64,000 bases of DNA from a virus. The stretch is from positions 186,001-250,000 of IMG/VR virus record IMGVR_UViG_3300049215_000771, one strand, 5' to 3'. Shown here piece by piece: positions 32,667-40,046 of the stretch. A program made the position numbers and the translations under genes. Within the stretch, counting starts at the first letter, position 1, and every line of letters begins with the position of its first letter. The notes under the pieces were generated by a model, which saw nothing but the letters and a program-made list of their open reading frames with translations, was not told where the DNA came from and searched no databases.

Positions 32667-32824
32667 GACACAACGCCGAACGAAAAGGGGGTTAGATGCA
32701 GCTTCTCACTTGTTTAGCTGAGGCTTGTAAGGAACCATGAGCCTCGAACAAGGTTCCCCCTACGCCGCCTGCGACGGCGTAGGATTGGCCTGCGATTTCA
32801 ACAACCCATACGGAGGAAAGTTTC
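32667..32824 (+). other. Structured leader
   Basis: Contains CCTACGCCG/CGGCGTAGG hairpin at about 32759-32783 and ends CTGCGATTTC...CATACGGAGG. A possible 14-codon reading frame (32696-32740, MQLLTCLAEACKEP) follows AAAAGGGGG. Confidence 0.45.
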
Positions 32825-33379
32825 ATGGTGATGCACGGTTCCGATCACGCCCTTCGCAGTCAGTTCAAGGTGGGCGACAAGGTTTATTTCGGTCGCAAAC
32901 GGGGCGAGAAAACGCTCGGCGAGATCGTCCGCTTCGGCCCGAAGAACGCCAAGGTCAAGCAGTTGGAGGATCGGGGTTCGATTCGGGATTATCCCATCGG
33001 CACGACCTGGACGGTCCCGCTCAAGCTGCTGACGCTGGCCACGGTGCAGTTTCCCGCCGACAAGCTGCCCAGCAGCGCTCCGCCCCCGCCCGTGAAGCGG
33101 GAGCCGTTGAAGTACAACCCGTTCGCCGGCATCGACAACCTGCTCCTGGAAGCCCTGGCGTCGGCCTACAGCGGCCTCAGCCCGGAGAACCTGACCTGTG
33201 ACGGCGAGGCCAGCGCCGCCCATGTCCAGGCCACCCGGACGCACCTGAATCGTGTCATTCGTGGCTGCAAGCTGGCCCTGAACCGTGATGATCTCGACGA
33301 AGGCGAGGTCTTCACCTGGCTGATGACCAAGCGGGACTATGAGCGCCAGCGGGCCGAGCGAAAATCGGCCACGGCCTAA
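32825..33379 (+). CDS. KOW/Tudor-like protein, 184 aa
   Basis: FKVGDKVYFGRKRGEKTLGE, then IVRFGPKNAKVKQLEDRG and GTTWTVPLKLLT form a small barrel at residues 14-75; a Pro linker and helical C-terminus follow. The barrel pattern is familiar from planctomycete proteins. CGG AGGAAAG precedes ATG. Confidence 0.55.
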   Translation: MVMHGSDHALRSQFKVGDKVYFGRKRGEKTLGEIVRFGPKNAKVKQLEDRGSIRDYPIGTTWTVPLKLLTLATVQFPADKLPSSAPPPPVKREPLKYNPFAGIDNLLLEALASAYSGLSPENLTCDGEASAAHVQATRTHLNRVIRGCKLALNRDDLDEGEVFTWLMTKRDYERQRAERKSATA

Positions 33380-33424
33380 GAAATTTCCGAACCTCCGCTC
33401 GCCCCGGAGGTCTTCCTTGCGGGC
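33379..33424 (+). repeat. E2 intercistronic element
   Basis: ACCTCCG/CGGAGGT stem with loop CTCGCCC, then CTTCCTTGCGGG. Confidence 0.8.
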
Positions 33425-33448
33425 AACGACAACCATAGGGAGAAGGAC

Positions 33449-33895
33449 ATGAAGCATATCGACGACCTGATGAAGTCGCAACAGGGCGAGCGCAACCCAG
33501 GGCAGCACATCGGCAAGTTCCTGTTGGAACATTCCAACTCGCCGGAATACCTGGTGAGCCAACTGTCGGCCTACCTGGAAGCGGCCCAGGCCGACCTGGA
33601 AGCCGAGCGAGCGATGTTTCGGCGTCTCACGAAGCGGCCCGACCCGCCGAAGCCCACCAAGTTCGCCGTCGTGCAGGTGAAGGGCGGGGCGTCCAACGCC
33701 CTGGGGACGAGCGGGCCGGTCCAGGTCTGCCAGTACAAGCAGGACGCACAAGACCTGGCGGTGAAGATCGCCCTTGAGGGGTTGACCGAGCCTGGTGATC
33801 CGGGCGAGGCCGAGGTTCGCAAGGAAATCTTGGAAACGGGAGGCTACATCGACAACAGCGGCGAGTGGGCCGTGTGCATCGAGAGCATCGAGTAA
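33449..33895 (+). CDS. Hypothetical protein, 148 aa
   Basis: TAGGGAGAAGG before ATG. Helical N-terminal half (LVSQLSAYLEAAQADLEAER), then KFAVVQVKGGASNALG and WAVCIESIE. Unknown. Confidence 0.65.
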   Translation: MKHIDDLMKSQQGERNPGQHIGKFLLEHSNSPEYLVSQLSAYLEAAQADLEAERAMFRRLTKRPDPPKPTKFAVVQVKGGASNALGTSGPVQVCQYKQDAQDLAVKIALEGLTEPGDPGEAEVRKEILETGGYIDNSGEWAVCIESIE

Positions 33896-33969
33896 CAACA
33901 ACGAAGGGAGAGGTACTGTGGGCATTCAGCAGTACAACTAACGAGGCGTTGAACCTACGCCTACAACCC

Positions 33970-34003
33970 AACCGGCCAGGCATCCCCTGGCCGGTTCTGC
34001 TTG
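33970..34003 (+). terminator. Rho-independent terminator
   Basis: AACCGGCCAGG/CCTGGCCGGTT perfect stem, then CTGCTTGCGA. Confidence 0.75.
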
Positions 34004-34015
34004 CGACACCATCTT

Positions 34016-34057
34016 GGTACAAACCTTCAAGTTGATGTTTTAGAGGTTTGTACCCTA
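34016..34057 (+). promoter_or_regulatory. E1 element
   Basis: GGTACAAACCTTCAAGTTGA, TTTTAGAGG, TTTGTACCCTA. Confidence 0.7.
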
Positions 34058-34094
34058 CGAGTCGGAAGGCAAGAAACCTCATAGGGAGAACGAC

Positions 34095-34379
34095 ATGGCT
34101 GCTGCACTGTCCACCGCCGAGAACCTGAACACCGTGGCCCGCTCCTGCCTGTTGGTGGCGGCTGCCCTGACCGACCCGAAGGACGAGACGCCGTACACCT
34201 TCAGGAAGGTCACGATCAAGGGCGAGGGCCACTTCCGCTTCACCCAGCGCATCCTGGTGAACGGCGAACTGGTCGAAGTGACCGTTCGCACCCTGAAGGA
34301 TGAGAGCCGGGGCGAGGGGCTGGCATCCCCGGAGAATGTCGAGCGCTTTCTCGACAACGTGATGCCGTCGATTTCCTGA
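34095..34379 (+). CDS. Hypothetical protein, 94 aa
   Basis: TAGGGAGAACGAC before ATG. Helix (ENLNTVARSCLLVAAALTD) then beta hairpin (YTFRKVTIKGEGHFRFTQ, VEVTVRTLKD). Unknown. Confidence 0.65.
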   Translation: MAAALSTAENLNTVARSCLLVAAALTDPKDETPYTFRKVTIKGEGHFRFTQRILVNGELVEVTVRTLKDESRGEGLASPENVERFLDNVMPSIS

Positions 34380-34421
34380 AAGTTTCCGAACCTCCGCTCG
34401 CCCCGGAGGTCTTCCTTGCGA
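34379..34421 (+). repeat. E2 intercistronic element
   Basis: ACCTCCG/CGGAGGT stem, loop CTCGCCC, then CTTCCTTGCGAG. Confidence 0.8.
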
Positions 34422-34444
34422 GACAACCATAGGGAGGGCGAAAG

Positions 34445-34645
34445 ATGGAAGTTGATTTCACGGTCGAGAACCACGGCTCGATCTGGATGTTCACGCCCCT
34501 GACCGAGCGGGCCAGGAACTTCACCGCCACGGACCTGAACGTGGAAGGTTGGCAGTGGATGGGCAATTCCTTCGGGGTCGATCACTCGGTCGCCCCGCAA
34601 CTGGTGTCGGCGCTGATCGACGAAGGCTTCGAGGTCCAGGAGTAA
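34445..34645 (+). CDS. Hypothetical protein, 66 aa
   Basis: TAGGGAGGGCGAAAG before ATG. DFTVENHGSIWMFTPLTERA then WMGNSFGVDHSVAPQLVSAL. The shape recalls a small phage protein family with 'EGWQWLG..L.VD..'. Unknown. Confidence 0.65.
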   Translation: MEVDFTVENHGSIWMFTPLTERARNFTATDLNVEGWQWMGNSFGVDHSVAPQLVSALIDEGFEVQE

Positions 34646-34647
34646 CC

Positions 34648-34794
34648 ATGCTATTCTTCCTGTTGGTGGGCCTGTTCACGGCCCGCCTACAGGAGCCGGT
34701 TCTGCTGAGAGCAACCGTTGTTCTGCCAGGGGCGAATCCCCAAGCAAACAACCCTCCAGCCGTAGCTCGCTGCTACACGAGCGGCTTCCTGTAG
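34648..34794 (+). CDS. Possible small secreted or membrane peptide, 48 aa
   Basis: ATG 2 bases after the previous stop. LFFLLVGLFTARL is hydrophobic, the rest low-complexity. The DNA contains GGGGCGAATCCCC and other hairpins, so it may instead be part of a structured RNA. Confidence 0.3.
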   Translation: MLFFLLVGLFTARLQEPVLLRATVVLPGANPQANNPPAVARCYTSGFL

Positions 34795-34969
34795 GTCGGG
34801 CGGCGTGAGGCCGCTAAGGTTATCGGGCCGGACCTGGCGAAGTCGGCCCTATGGCGAATGGCATTCAACCTGGGGTATCCCCCGCATGTGGACCAGCGGT
34901 TTTCTCTAGCAGTAGCCACACCTACTTACATTGAGGGGCGGGGAACGCCAACCCGTCCGCTGCGTTGCC
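34795..34969. other. Gene-free structured stretch
   Basis: Several short hairpins, for example around GGGGTATCCCCC; ends CTGCGTTGCC before the E3 box. No function recognised. Confidence 0.4.
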
Positions 34970-34983
34970 GAGCTATATCTTCA
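34970..34983 (+). promoter_or_regulatory. E3 box
   Basis: GAGCTATATCTTCA directly before TAGGGAG and the ATG at 34998. Confidence 0.6.
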
Positions 34984-34997
34984 TAGGGAGAATGACC

Positions 34998-35258
34998 ATG
35001 CCAAGCGTGAAGGGGACGGGCAAGCCGAACATTCGCCAGGCCATCGAGTTGACCCGCCAGGCCGACAACTTGCTGGAAGACATTCGCAACCACTTCGATA
35101 TGGAGTGGGGCGACGGCCAGAACACCGACCTGGACCTGGCCCTGTCGAGCGCTATCCGCAACCTGGCGGAAGCCCGCAGCGAACTCGACAAGGTTCTGGA
35201 CAAGTTCCAGGGCCGGGCGCTGAAGCCCAACTACCCCCGCAAGCGGCGGGCTTCCTGA
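34998..35258 (+). CDS. Hypothetical protein, 86 aa
   Basis: TAGGGAGAATGACC before ATG. Helical (IRQAIELTRQADNLLEDIRN, LSSAIRNLAEARSELDKVLD) with a basic tail. Unknown. Confidence 0.65.
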   Translation: MPSVKGTGKPNIRQAIELTRQADNLLEDIRNHFDMEWGDGQNTDLDLALSSAIRNLAEARSELDKVLDKFQGRALKPNYPRKRRAS

Positions 35259-35301
35259 AAGTTTCCGAACCTCGCTGGCCCGGCGAGGTCTTCCTTGCGA
35301 G
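35258..35301 (+). repeat. E2 intercistronic element
   Basis: ACCTCGC/GCGAGGT stem, loop TGGCCCG, then CTTCCTTGCGAG. Confidence 0.8.
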
Positions 35302-35328
35302 CAACGACAACCATAGGGAGGACTGAAC

Positions 35329-35583
35329 ATGGCCCAGGCCGATCTCGTGCCCGATCAGAACGTGAACTTTCCCGCCGACCGCAAGCTGGACCATCACGAC
35401 GGCAAGCGGTACAGCAAAGCCTGTGGGTTCAGTGCTAACCCGGCGACTTCCGAGCAGGACAACAAGCCCATCATCCAACTGTGGCAGATCAACAGCAAGG
35501 GCAACCTGTCCCGCTGCTACCTGTCCATTCCCATCGAGAGCGTGGACGACGTGATCGCCCTGCTGCAACGGACAAAATCTTGA
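35329..35583 (+). CDS. Hypothetical protein, 84 aa
   Basis: TAGGGAGGACTGAAC before ATG. PADRKLDHHDGKRYSKACGF, then PIIQLWQINSKGNLSRCYLS and SVDDVIALLQR. Small alpha/beta. Unknown. Confidence 0.65.
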   Translation: MAQADLVPDQNVNFPADRKLDHHDGKRYSKACGFSANPATSEQDNKPIIQLWQINSKGNLSRCYLSIPIESVDDVIALLQRTKS

Positions 35584-35625
35584 AAGTTTCCGAACCTCCG
35601 CTCGCCCCGGAGGTCTTCCTTGCGG
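35583..35625 (+). repeat. E2 intercistronic element
   Basis: ACCTCCG/CGGAGGT stem, CTTCCTTGCGGG. Confidence 0.8.
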
Positions 35626-35651
35626 GTAACGACAACCATAGGGAGAACGAG

Positions 35652-35870
35652 ATGAGCAAGTATCTGACGGTCGTTCCGGCCTACGGGCGTGACTACAAGA
35701 GCCAGAAGGAAGTCAAGGAGGCGTGGGCGGCGGGCCATGACTTTCTGATCGCCGACGCCTCCAGCCCCGACAACGGGCGTTACGTCAACAAGGACGACGC
35801 CGTGAAGGGCATCACCTTCAACATCCGGTACAAGGGCAACACTGAGGTCTGTGTCATCAAGGCCAAGTGA
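35652..35870 (+). CDS. Hypothetical protein, 72 aa
   Basis: TAGGGAGAACGAG before ATG. LTVVPAYGRDYKSQKEVKEA, WAAGHDFLIAD and GRYVNKDDAVKG; a small fold seen in several phage-like proteins ('Y.gkYi...D...'). Unknown. Confidence 0.65.
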   Translation: MSKYLTVVPAYGRDYKSQKEVKEAWAAGHDFLIADASSPDNGRYVNKDDAVKGITFNIRYKGNTEVCVIKAK

Positions 35871-35875
35871 GTGCT

Positions 35876-35942
35876 GGACTGCTAGTGGTGCTAGTCCCTA
35901 ACTCGCAAACCACCAAGGGGGTGCAAAGCCCCCGCTGCGAAA
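35876..35942 (+). ncRNA. Structured intercistronic cassette (E2 substitute)
   Basis: Hairpins GGACT...AGTCC and GGGGG/CCCCC, ending GCTGCGAAACCATC. Occupies the E2 position between two genes. Confidence 0.45.
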
Positions 35943-35970
35943 CCATCAACCCCATACGGAGAATCGACTC

Positions 35971-36363
35971 ATGGCGAAAACGATCAAGCGAAAGCCGGCC
36001 AAGAAGGTGAAGGGGCCGGATTGGGCGGCGCTCAAGGCGACGGTGCTGGCGACTCCCATCGACGTGCTGAAGAAGGCGATCCAGGTGGACGGCTGGACGA
36101 TCTACGAGCCGAGCAAGTTCACGGACGCCGGCCTGGATGCTTCGGTCGTGGCGGCGTTCTCCCGCAACATCAAAAGCGACACCCGTGACCCCAAGTCCAC
36201 GATCTTCGGGAGCCAGGGCCAGGTCATCAAGGAGTTGCAGGGCGTGTACGGCCTCGAACTGCTGGAGTTCATCGCCCGCTGCTTCGACGTGCATTCCGAC
36301 AAGTCCGGGCGTGGCTTCCGCCAGGGCCACTTGACCGAGCAGCTTTACGCCATCTGGAAGTAA
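35971..36363 (+). CDS. Hypothetical protein, 130 aa
   Basis: CGGAGAATCG before ATG. Basic start (KTIKRKPAKKVKG), then helical DVLKKAIQVDGW, ASVVAAFSRNIKSD and a C-terminal domain with GLELLEFIARCFD. Unknown. Confidence 0.65.
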   Translation: MAKTIKRKPAKKVKGPDWAALKATVLATPIDVLKKAIQVDGWTIYEPSKFTDAGLDASVVAAFSRNIKSDTRDPKSTIFGSQGQVIKELQGVYGLELLEFIARCFDVHSDKSGRGFRQGHLTEQLYAIWK

Positions 36364-36403
36364 TTTCCGAACCTCCGCTCGCCCCGGAGGTCTTCCTTGC
36401 GAG
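36363..36403 (+). repeat. E2 intercistronic element
   Basis: ACCTCCG/CGGAGGT stem directly after the TAA, CTTCCTTGCGAG. Confidence 0.8.
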
Positions 36404-36440
36404 TGACGAAACCATCAACTTGATAGGGAGGGATTGAACC

Positions 36441-36647
36441 ATGTGGAGTCCTGAATCGCTTTCCACGCTGAACGCCTTGGCCTCGAAGGTCGGCAGCCGT
36501 GAGGCACACCGGCTGTTTACCAGCCGCCTCCGGTCGGATACCGACAAGGCCAACGCCATCCTCGCCGGCCAGTCGAAGGTCTGTGACTCGTGTGGCGACG
36601 GCTGCCCGGTCGCCAGTCTCGCCGAGGCCGATTCCGAGGCAGCGTGA
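36441..36647 (+). CDS. Small Cys-containing protein, 68 aa
   Basis: TAGGGAGGGATTG before ATG. Helical part, then CDSCGDGCPVASL, a possible metal site. Confidence 0.6.
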   Translation: MWSPESLSTLNALASKVGSREAHRLFTSRLRSDTDKANAILAGQSKVCDSCGDGCPVASLAEADSEAA

Positions 36648-36648
36648 G

Positions 36649-36691
36649 AAATTTCCGAACCTCCGCTCGCCCCGGAGGTCTTCCTTGCGAG
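36649..36691 (+). repeat. E2 intercistronic element
   Basis: ACCTCCG/CGGAGGT stem, CTTCCTTGCGAG. Confidence 0.8.
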
Positions 36692-36720
36692 TGATGACAA
36701 CCATAGGGAGGATTGAAATC

Positions 36721-37068
36721 GTGACGAGCCAAACCTTCAAGCTGCCTTCGTTCCGTTCCTACGGCAACTACAGCAGCGAGAACTACGGGGCGCATTGCCT
36801 CGTGATCGACTTCGGGCCGGTGACGGTCTGGTTCAGCTACAAAACGCCCATCGCCTTTCACGTCGAGGGGCATAGCCGGGTCGTGCTGAAGAACTACTGG
36901 TCCACCACGACCGGCAAGCACCTGAACGCCATCGACGGCGGCAACAAGAAGGGCCGGGTCGATCAGGAGACGTTCGACCGGCTGTGGGCCGAGCAGGTGG
37001 AGGCAGTGTTCAACCCGCAGCCCAAGTCCGACCCGGACAGCCCCTTCAACGTGGGGGCGCTGAACTAA
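36721..37068 (+). CDS. Hypothetical protein, 115 aa
   Basis: TAGGGAGGATTGAAATC before GTG. YGAHCLVIDFGPVTVWFSYK and TPIAFHVEG, then HLNAIDGGNKKGRVDQETFD. This YG.HtL......g.~YSYqT.VAf pattern is familiar from phage proteins of unknown function. Confidence 0.65.
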   Translation: MTSQTFKLPSFRSYGNYSSENYGAHCLVIDFGPVTVWFSYKTPIAFHVEGHSRVVLKNYWSTTTGKHLNAIDGGNKKGRVDQETFDRLWAEQVEAVFNPQPKSDPDSPFNVGALN

Positions 37069-37081
37069 CGAGTACGGCATG

Positions 37082-37111
37082 GAGCCGGGCAACTTCGCCC
37101 GGCTCTTTTTT
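37082..37111 (+). terminator. Rho-independent terminator
   Basis: GAGCCGGGC/GCCCGGCTC perfect stem, loop AACTTC, six T. Confidence 0.9.
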
Positions 37112-37135
37112 GTGAAGCATCATAGGAGAGAAACC

Positions 37136-37453
37136 GTGTTCCCGACCCCGACCGACCGCCGAGGCGTGCATGGCGCTGCCCGGCCTGCCTTCACCGTCCA
37201 TCGCTTCAAGCGGACCATTTGCCTTCTGCTGAATGAGGAGATGGCCGAGGAGATCAACACCTTGCTGGTGGCGAACGAGCAACGGCTGGAGAACGCCCCC
37301 GGCCTGAAGCGTGTGCCTCCGTTCCTGTACGAGTTCACCACGCAGCTTCAGGAGGCGCTCGACCAGCCGCCCCCGGCCAAGGGTGAGAAGCCCGAAACGC
37401 TCGCTCCGGGCCGTCCCCGGCCTCGCCAAAACCCCGCTGTGAAGGCTGTCTGA
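37136..37453 (+). CDS. Hypothetical protein, 105 aa
   Basis: ATAGGAGAGAAACC before GTG; the upstream ATG at 37079 is inside the terminator. Helices (MAEEINTLLVANEQRLENA, YEFTTQLQEALDQ) then a Pro/Arg tail. No E1 box precedes it. Confidence 0.6.
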   Translation: MFPTPTDRRGVHGAARPAFTVHRFKRTICLLLNEEMAEEINTLLVANEQRLENAPGLKRVPPFLYEFTTQLQEALDQPPPAKGEKPETLAPGRPRPRQNPAVKAV

Positions 37454-37510
37454 AGTTCGGTGTGCCATGCCCAGGCACACCCTTGCGACATCCAACATAG
37501 GGGGCTTACC

Positions 37511-37705
37511 ATGACGATGAAGTACATACTCCTGAAGGTCGAGATCGAACACGAGCCGGACGCCGAACCTGATGACATTGCCGCCGAGGTCGAGGTTCAC
37601 TATGATGACACGGATGGAAGCATCACCAAGTCCGAGGTCGTTGCTGTGGGGAATTCCCCTGGCCTGCTTCGCTACATCAGCGACAAGCCGAAGCCGAAAA
37701 GTTAG
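37511..37705 (+). CDS. Hypothetical protein, 64 aa
   Basis: ATAGGGGGCTTACC before ATG. KYILLKVEIEHEPDAEPDDI with AEVEVHYDD: small alpha/beta, acidic. Unknown. Confidence 0.6.
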   Translation: MTMKYILLKVEIEHEPDAEPDDIAAEVEVHYDDTDGSITKSEVVAVGNSPGLLRYISDKPKPKS

Positions 37706-37725
37706 AGGATTGTACCTGCACTGTC
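37706..37725 (+). promoter_or_regulatory. E1 right half
   Basis: TTAGAGGATTGTACCTG directly after a stop codon; weaker version. Confidence 0.45.
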
Positions 37726-37740
37726 GGCTAAAGGTTGAGT

Positions 37741-37771
37741 GGCCCAGCCCGGCGCAAGCTGAAGCTGGGCC
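37741..37771 (+). terminator. Hairpin, possible terminator
   Basis: GGCCCAGC/GCTGGGCC stem; no T tract. Confidence 0.4.
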
Positions 37772-37785
37772 TCCCATATTCTCCC

Positions 37786-37818
37786 AAGCAGGCCAGGTCA
37801 GCCCTGGCCTGCTTCTCC
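37786..37818 (+). terminator. Hairpin, probable terminator
   Basis: AAGCAGGCCAGG/CCTGGCCTGCTT perfect 12-bp stem followed by CTCC. Confidence 0.6.
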
Positions 37819-37830
37819 CTGCGCCCAGCC

Positions 37831-37875
37831 TGTACAAATCTCAAAATATCACCATTAGACCATTGTACCCTAGCG
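37831..37875 (+). promoter_or_regulatory. E1 element (variant)
   Basis: TGTACAAATCTC ... TTAGACCATTGTACCCTAG. Confidence 0.55.
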
Positions 37876-38060
37876 GTTGCCTCCGCAACGCTCTAAGCCG
37901 AGAGGCGGGTAAACCTTGAAACCTGGATGCCAGTCCTGGCGGTAGGGGTGAGCGTGATTAGGCCAATTACACCCGACTGGCTTCAATGCCTGCATCGGTC
38001 CTGGCAGACTGGTGTGCCGTGGTGGTGTGGGTTCGAGTCCCACCGGAGGCTGCAATTTTC
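37876..38060 (+). ncRNA. Structured RNA with tRNA-like T arm
   Basis: GTGGGTTCGAGTCCCAC at about 38024-38042 is a perfect T arm, followed by CGGAGGC (38044-38050) and TGCA. GCCTCCG, its complement, is at 37879-37885, but 158 bases away, too far for a normal tRNA. GGCAGACTGGTGTGCC just upstream resembles a D arm. It may be a degenerate or interrupted tRNA, or another RNA that mimics one. Confidence 0.4.
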
Positions 38061-38068
38061 TTTGGGAT

Positions 38069-38107
38069 TTTGCGAACCTTGAAGACTTGCCAGCGTCTTC
38101 TATGCGT
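38069..38107 (+). repeat. E2 element (degenerate)
   Basis: GCGAACCTTGAAGAC ... GCGTCTTCTATGCG; stem now AAGAC/GTCTT. Confidence 0.55.
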
Positions 38108-38145
38108 AACGAGTCGAAACCATCAACCTGTAGGGAGAATCGAAC

Positions 38146-38403
38146 ATGGCGAAGTGTATCGTGACCGTGAACCCGAAGCGTGGTCGTCCGGCGATCTTCG
38201 TTGGCGTCCTGAAGACCAACATCGTCCGTCTGCTCCGGGCGCACGGCCTGGTGAAGACCCAGCGCATCCTGGCATCCGAGGGCGTCAGCGCCAAGGTCGG
38301 GGCGAAGAAGTCCCCGGTCAAGATCAGCCTGCCGACCCTGAGCAAGCTGGCGACCGAGGCCGGCATCGAGTTCAAGCGTGGTCGCCCGGCACTGGCGGCG
38401 TGA
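38146..38403 (+). CDS. Protein with two AT-hook-like motifs, 85 aa
   Basis: KRGRPAIF at residues 11-18 and KRGRPAL near the end both contain the AT-hook core RGRP with flanking bases, around a helical part (TQRILASEGVSAK, LPTLSKLATEAGI). Probably binds the minor groove of AT-rich DNA as a regulator or nucleoid-like protein. Confidence 0.55.
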   Translation: MAKCIVTVNPKRGRPAIFVGVLKTNIVRLLRAHGLVKTQRILASEGVSAKVGAKKSPVKISLPTLSKLATEAGIEFKRGRPALAA

Positions 38404-38411
38404 GCCACTAA

Positions 38412-38453
38412 GGGCGAGGGGTAGCGGTGTGGAACGCAATGACCCCCTCGCCC
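38412..38453 (+). terminator. Hairpin, possible terminator
   Basis: GGGCGAGGGG/CCCCTCGCCC; no T tract; followed by TTGCGAG and E3. Confidence 0.45.
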
Positions 38454-38463
38454 CCAAACTTGC

Positions 38464-38477
38464 GAGCTATATCTTCA
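38464..38477 (+). promoter_or_regulatory. E3 box
   Basis: GAGCTATATCTTCA before TAGGGAG and GTG 38491. Confidence 0.6.
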
Positions 38478-38490
38478 TAGGGAGAATGCC

Positions 38491-38796
38491 GTGGCTGCCG
38501 CTTTGGACAAAGAAATCAGCTTCCACCTTGACCGGGCCGCAACGCTGGCCCGTGCTGAGGTCGAGCGCCTGGCCCGCAAGCTGCTCCGGGAACACCCCAA
38601 CCTTGAAGCCTTCATCATGGCGATGGGGTTGGCGACGTTCAGCGTCAAAGGCCAGGCCGACAGCCTGGCCCTGTACGAACGGAAGTATTTCAAGCCCCTG
38701 GAAGACTTCATTGTGAAGTGGGACAGCGCCCTGGGGCTGACGGGTGATCCCATGTGGATTGAAGGGCCGGACGGCGAGATCAAAACGGAGTGGTAG
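38491..38796 (+). CDS. Hypothetical protein, 101 aa
   Basis: TAGGGAGAATGCC before GTG; the overlapping ATG frame at 38486 has poor codon usage. Helical (AEVERLARKLLREHPNLEAF) with a C-terminal WIEGPDGEIKTEW. Unknown. Confidence 0.6.
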   Translation: MAAALDKEISFHLDRAATLARAEVERLARKLLREHPNLEAFIMAMGLATFSVKGQADSLALYERKYFKPLEDFIVKWDSALGLTGDPMWIEGPDGEIKTEW

Positions 38797-38814
38797 TTAG
38801 AGGTTTGTACCCTA
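38797..38814 (+). promoter_or_regulatory. E1 right half
   Basis: TTAGAGGTTTGTACCCTA directly after a stop codon. Confidence 0.6.
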
Positions 38815-38848
38815 CAACCTGGGCAACGAACCATAGGGAGACAAGACC

Positions 38849-39091
38849 ATGAAGTTTCTGCCGACCATCACCCTGACCGATGCCGTGTATGCGGCTCTCC
38901 GCAACGGCCAGCTTCGCCTCCAGTGTGGGCAGTGGATTCGTATTCCTGGCGACCCGCCTGGCGTGACCAGCAAGCCCAGCCGCTTCGTCAAGGCGAGCCG
39001 GGTTCACCTGGACATCGTACACCCTGACGGGCCGTTCGCCACGGGCCGGGTGAGCAACGAGCGTTTCAAGACCAGGGCGAAAAATCGTTGA
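38849..39091 (+). CDS. Hypothetical protein, 80 aa
   Basis: TAGGGAGACAAGACC before ATG. LTDAVYAALRNGQLRLQCGQ, a WIRI strand and SRFVKASRVHLDIVHPDGPF. A small all-beta-like protein with a basic tail. Unknown. Confidence 0.65.
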   Translation: MKFLPTITLTDAVYAALRNGQLRLQCGQWIRIPGDPPGVTSKPSRFVKASRVHLDIVHPDGPFATGRVSNERFKTRAKNR

Positions 39092-39134
39092 AAGTTTCCG
39101 AACCTCCGCTCGCCCCGGAGGTCTTCCTTGCGAG
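39090..39134 (+). repeat. E2 intercistronic element
   Basis: ACCTCCG/CGGAGGT stem, CTTCCTTGCGAG. Confidence 0.8.
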
Positions 39135-39160
39135 CAACGACAACCATAGGGAGACAAGTC

Positions 39161-39640
39161 ATGCTGCATGATTGTTCGCACGATGGGTGCAAGGTCGGCG
39201 GCTGCATCAAGCTGGAAGTCCTGGTCGCCCCCGACTACGAGAAAGACCCGCAACGCTTCAAGTGGTTCTGTGAAGCCCACGCCGAGGCGTTCGAGGCCGA
39301 CCTGGAGAAGCGCCACGACTACGCCAAACGGGTCGAGGTCATCCCGGTCGTGGGCATGGGAGCGACGGCGGGCTATGGCAGCGACCGTTACCCGTACACG
39401 GTCATCAAGGTCAGCACCAACGGCAAGACCATCACCGTGCAGGCCGACGACTACAAGCCGGCCCCTGGCCATCACTACATCAACAACCAGGTGTATACCT
39501 ATACTCCGAACCCGCAGGGCGAGACGAAGGTTTTCACCCTCCGGGACAACGGGCGCTGGGTGTTGAGGGGCGAGAGCAAGCAGGGCGGGCTGTGCCTGGG
39601 CCTGGGCGTTCGCCGCCACTACCATGACCCGTCGTTCTGA
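39161..39640 (+). CDS. Conserved phage-type protein, 159 aa
   Basis: N-terminal Cys/His part (HDCSHDGCKVGGC, CEAHAEAFEADL) then MGATAGYGSDRYPYTVIKVS, GKTITVQADDY and a C-terminal VRRHYHDPSF. The middle-to-end motif (GDGAT...SDR.P.TVI...DPSF) is one I recall from many phage proteins of unknown function; the zinc-like N-terminus is extra. Confidence 0.65.
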   Translation: MLHDCSHDGCKVGGCIKLEVLVAPDYEKDPQRFKWFCEAHAEAFEADLEKRHDYAKRVEVIPVVGMGATAGYGSDRYPYTVIKVSTNGKTITVQADDYKPAPGHHYINNQVYTYTPNPQGETKVFTLRDNGRWVLRGESKQGGLCLGLGVRRHYHDPSF

Positions 39641-39654
39641 CGTACACTAAGACT

Positions 39655-39711
39655 TGGGGGTGGGTGGATAGTTTGCAAAAGCCCTGGGCGCAAGTCCAGG
39701 GCGAACCCCCA
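39655..39711 (+). ncRNA. Structured intergenic cassette
   Basis: TGGGGG/CCCCCA outer stem with GCCCTGG/CCAGGGC inside (39681-39687 with 39696-39702), then ACTGCG. Confidence 0.5.
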
Positions 39712-39715
39712 CTGC

Positions 39716-39736
39716 GTTAAGCCTTTGTACCCTCCA
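39716..39736 (+). promoter_or_regulatory. E1 right half
   Basis: TTAAGCCTTTGTACCCTC. Confidence 0.55.
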
Positions 39737-39774
39737 GGATGGGACGAAGGGCATCACAAAGGGAGGATGAGGAA

Positions 39775-40041
39775 ATGACGCTGAGACGGAAACTCTTCAA
39801 CGGCATTACGCTGTGGCTGGGGATGTACGCCATCACGGTGTTCATCTACTGGTTGAAGGTGGGCCACTTCTACGACGGCCTGCTGTTCGCCCTGATGACG
39901 GCGAGCGCCAAAACGGTCTGGAGCCTGGTCCACAAGGCCATCACCCACCGGGAGCCGAGCAAGGTCATCATCACCGAAGAAGCGCTGCCCACGTCGGCCC
40001 AGCTTGAGGCCGAGGTCTGTGATTGCAAAGAAGCTGCTTGA
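39775..40041 (+). CDS. DUF2061-like membrane protein, 88 aa
   Basis: MTLRRKLFNGITLWLGMYAI, TVFIYWLKVGHFYDGLLFAL, ASAKTVWSLVHKA match the short two-span DUF2061 layout as I recall it. Hydrophilic C-terminal tail with VCDC. GGGAGGATGAGGAA before ATG. Confidence 0.55.
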   Translation: MTLRRKLFNGITLWLGMYAITVFIYWLKVGHFYDGLLFALMTASAKTVWSLVHKAITHREPSKVIITEEALPTSAQLEAEVCDCKEAA

Positions 40042-40046
40042 ACGAC

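Noticed and set aside
36499-36720. N-terminal extension of the 36721 gene
   Set aside because: The extension is antisense-like reading of the previous gene and E2; GTG 36721 has the standard TAGGGAGG site.
37079-37135. Start of the 37136 gene at ATG 37079
   Set aside because: That stretch is a rho-independent terminator.
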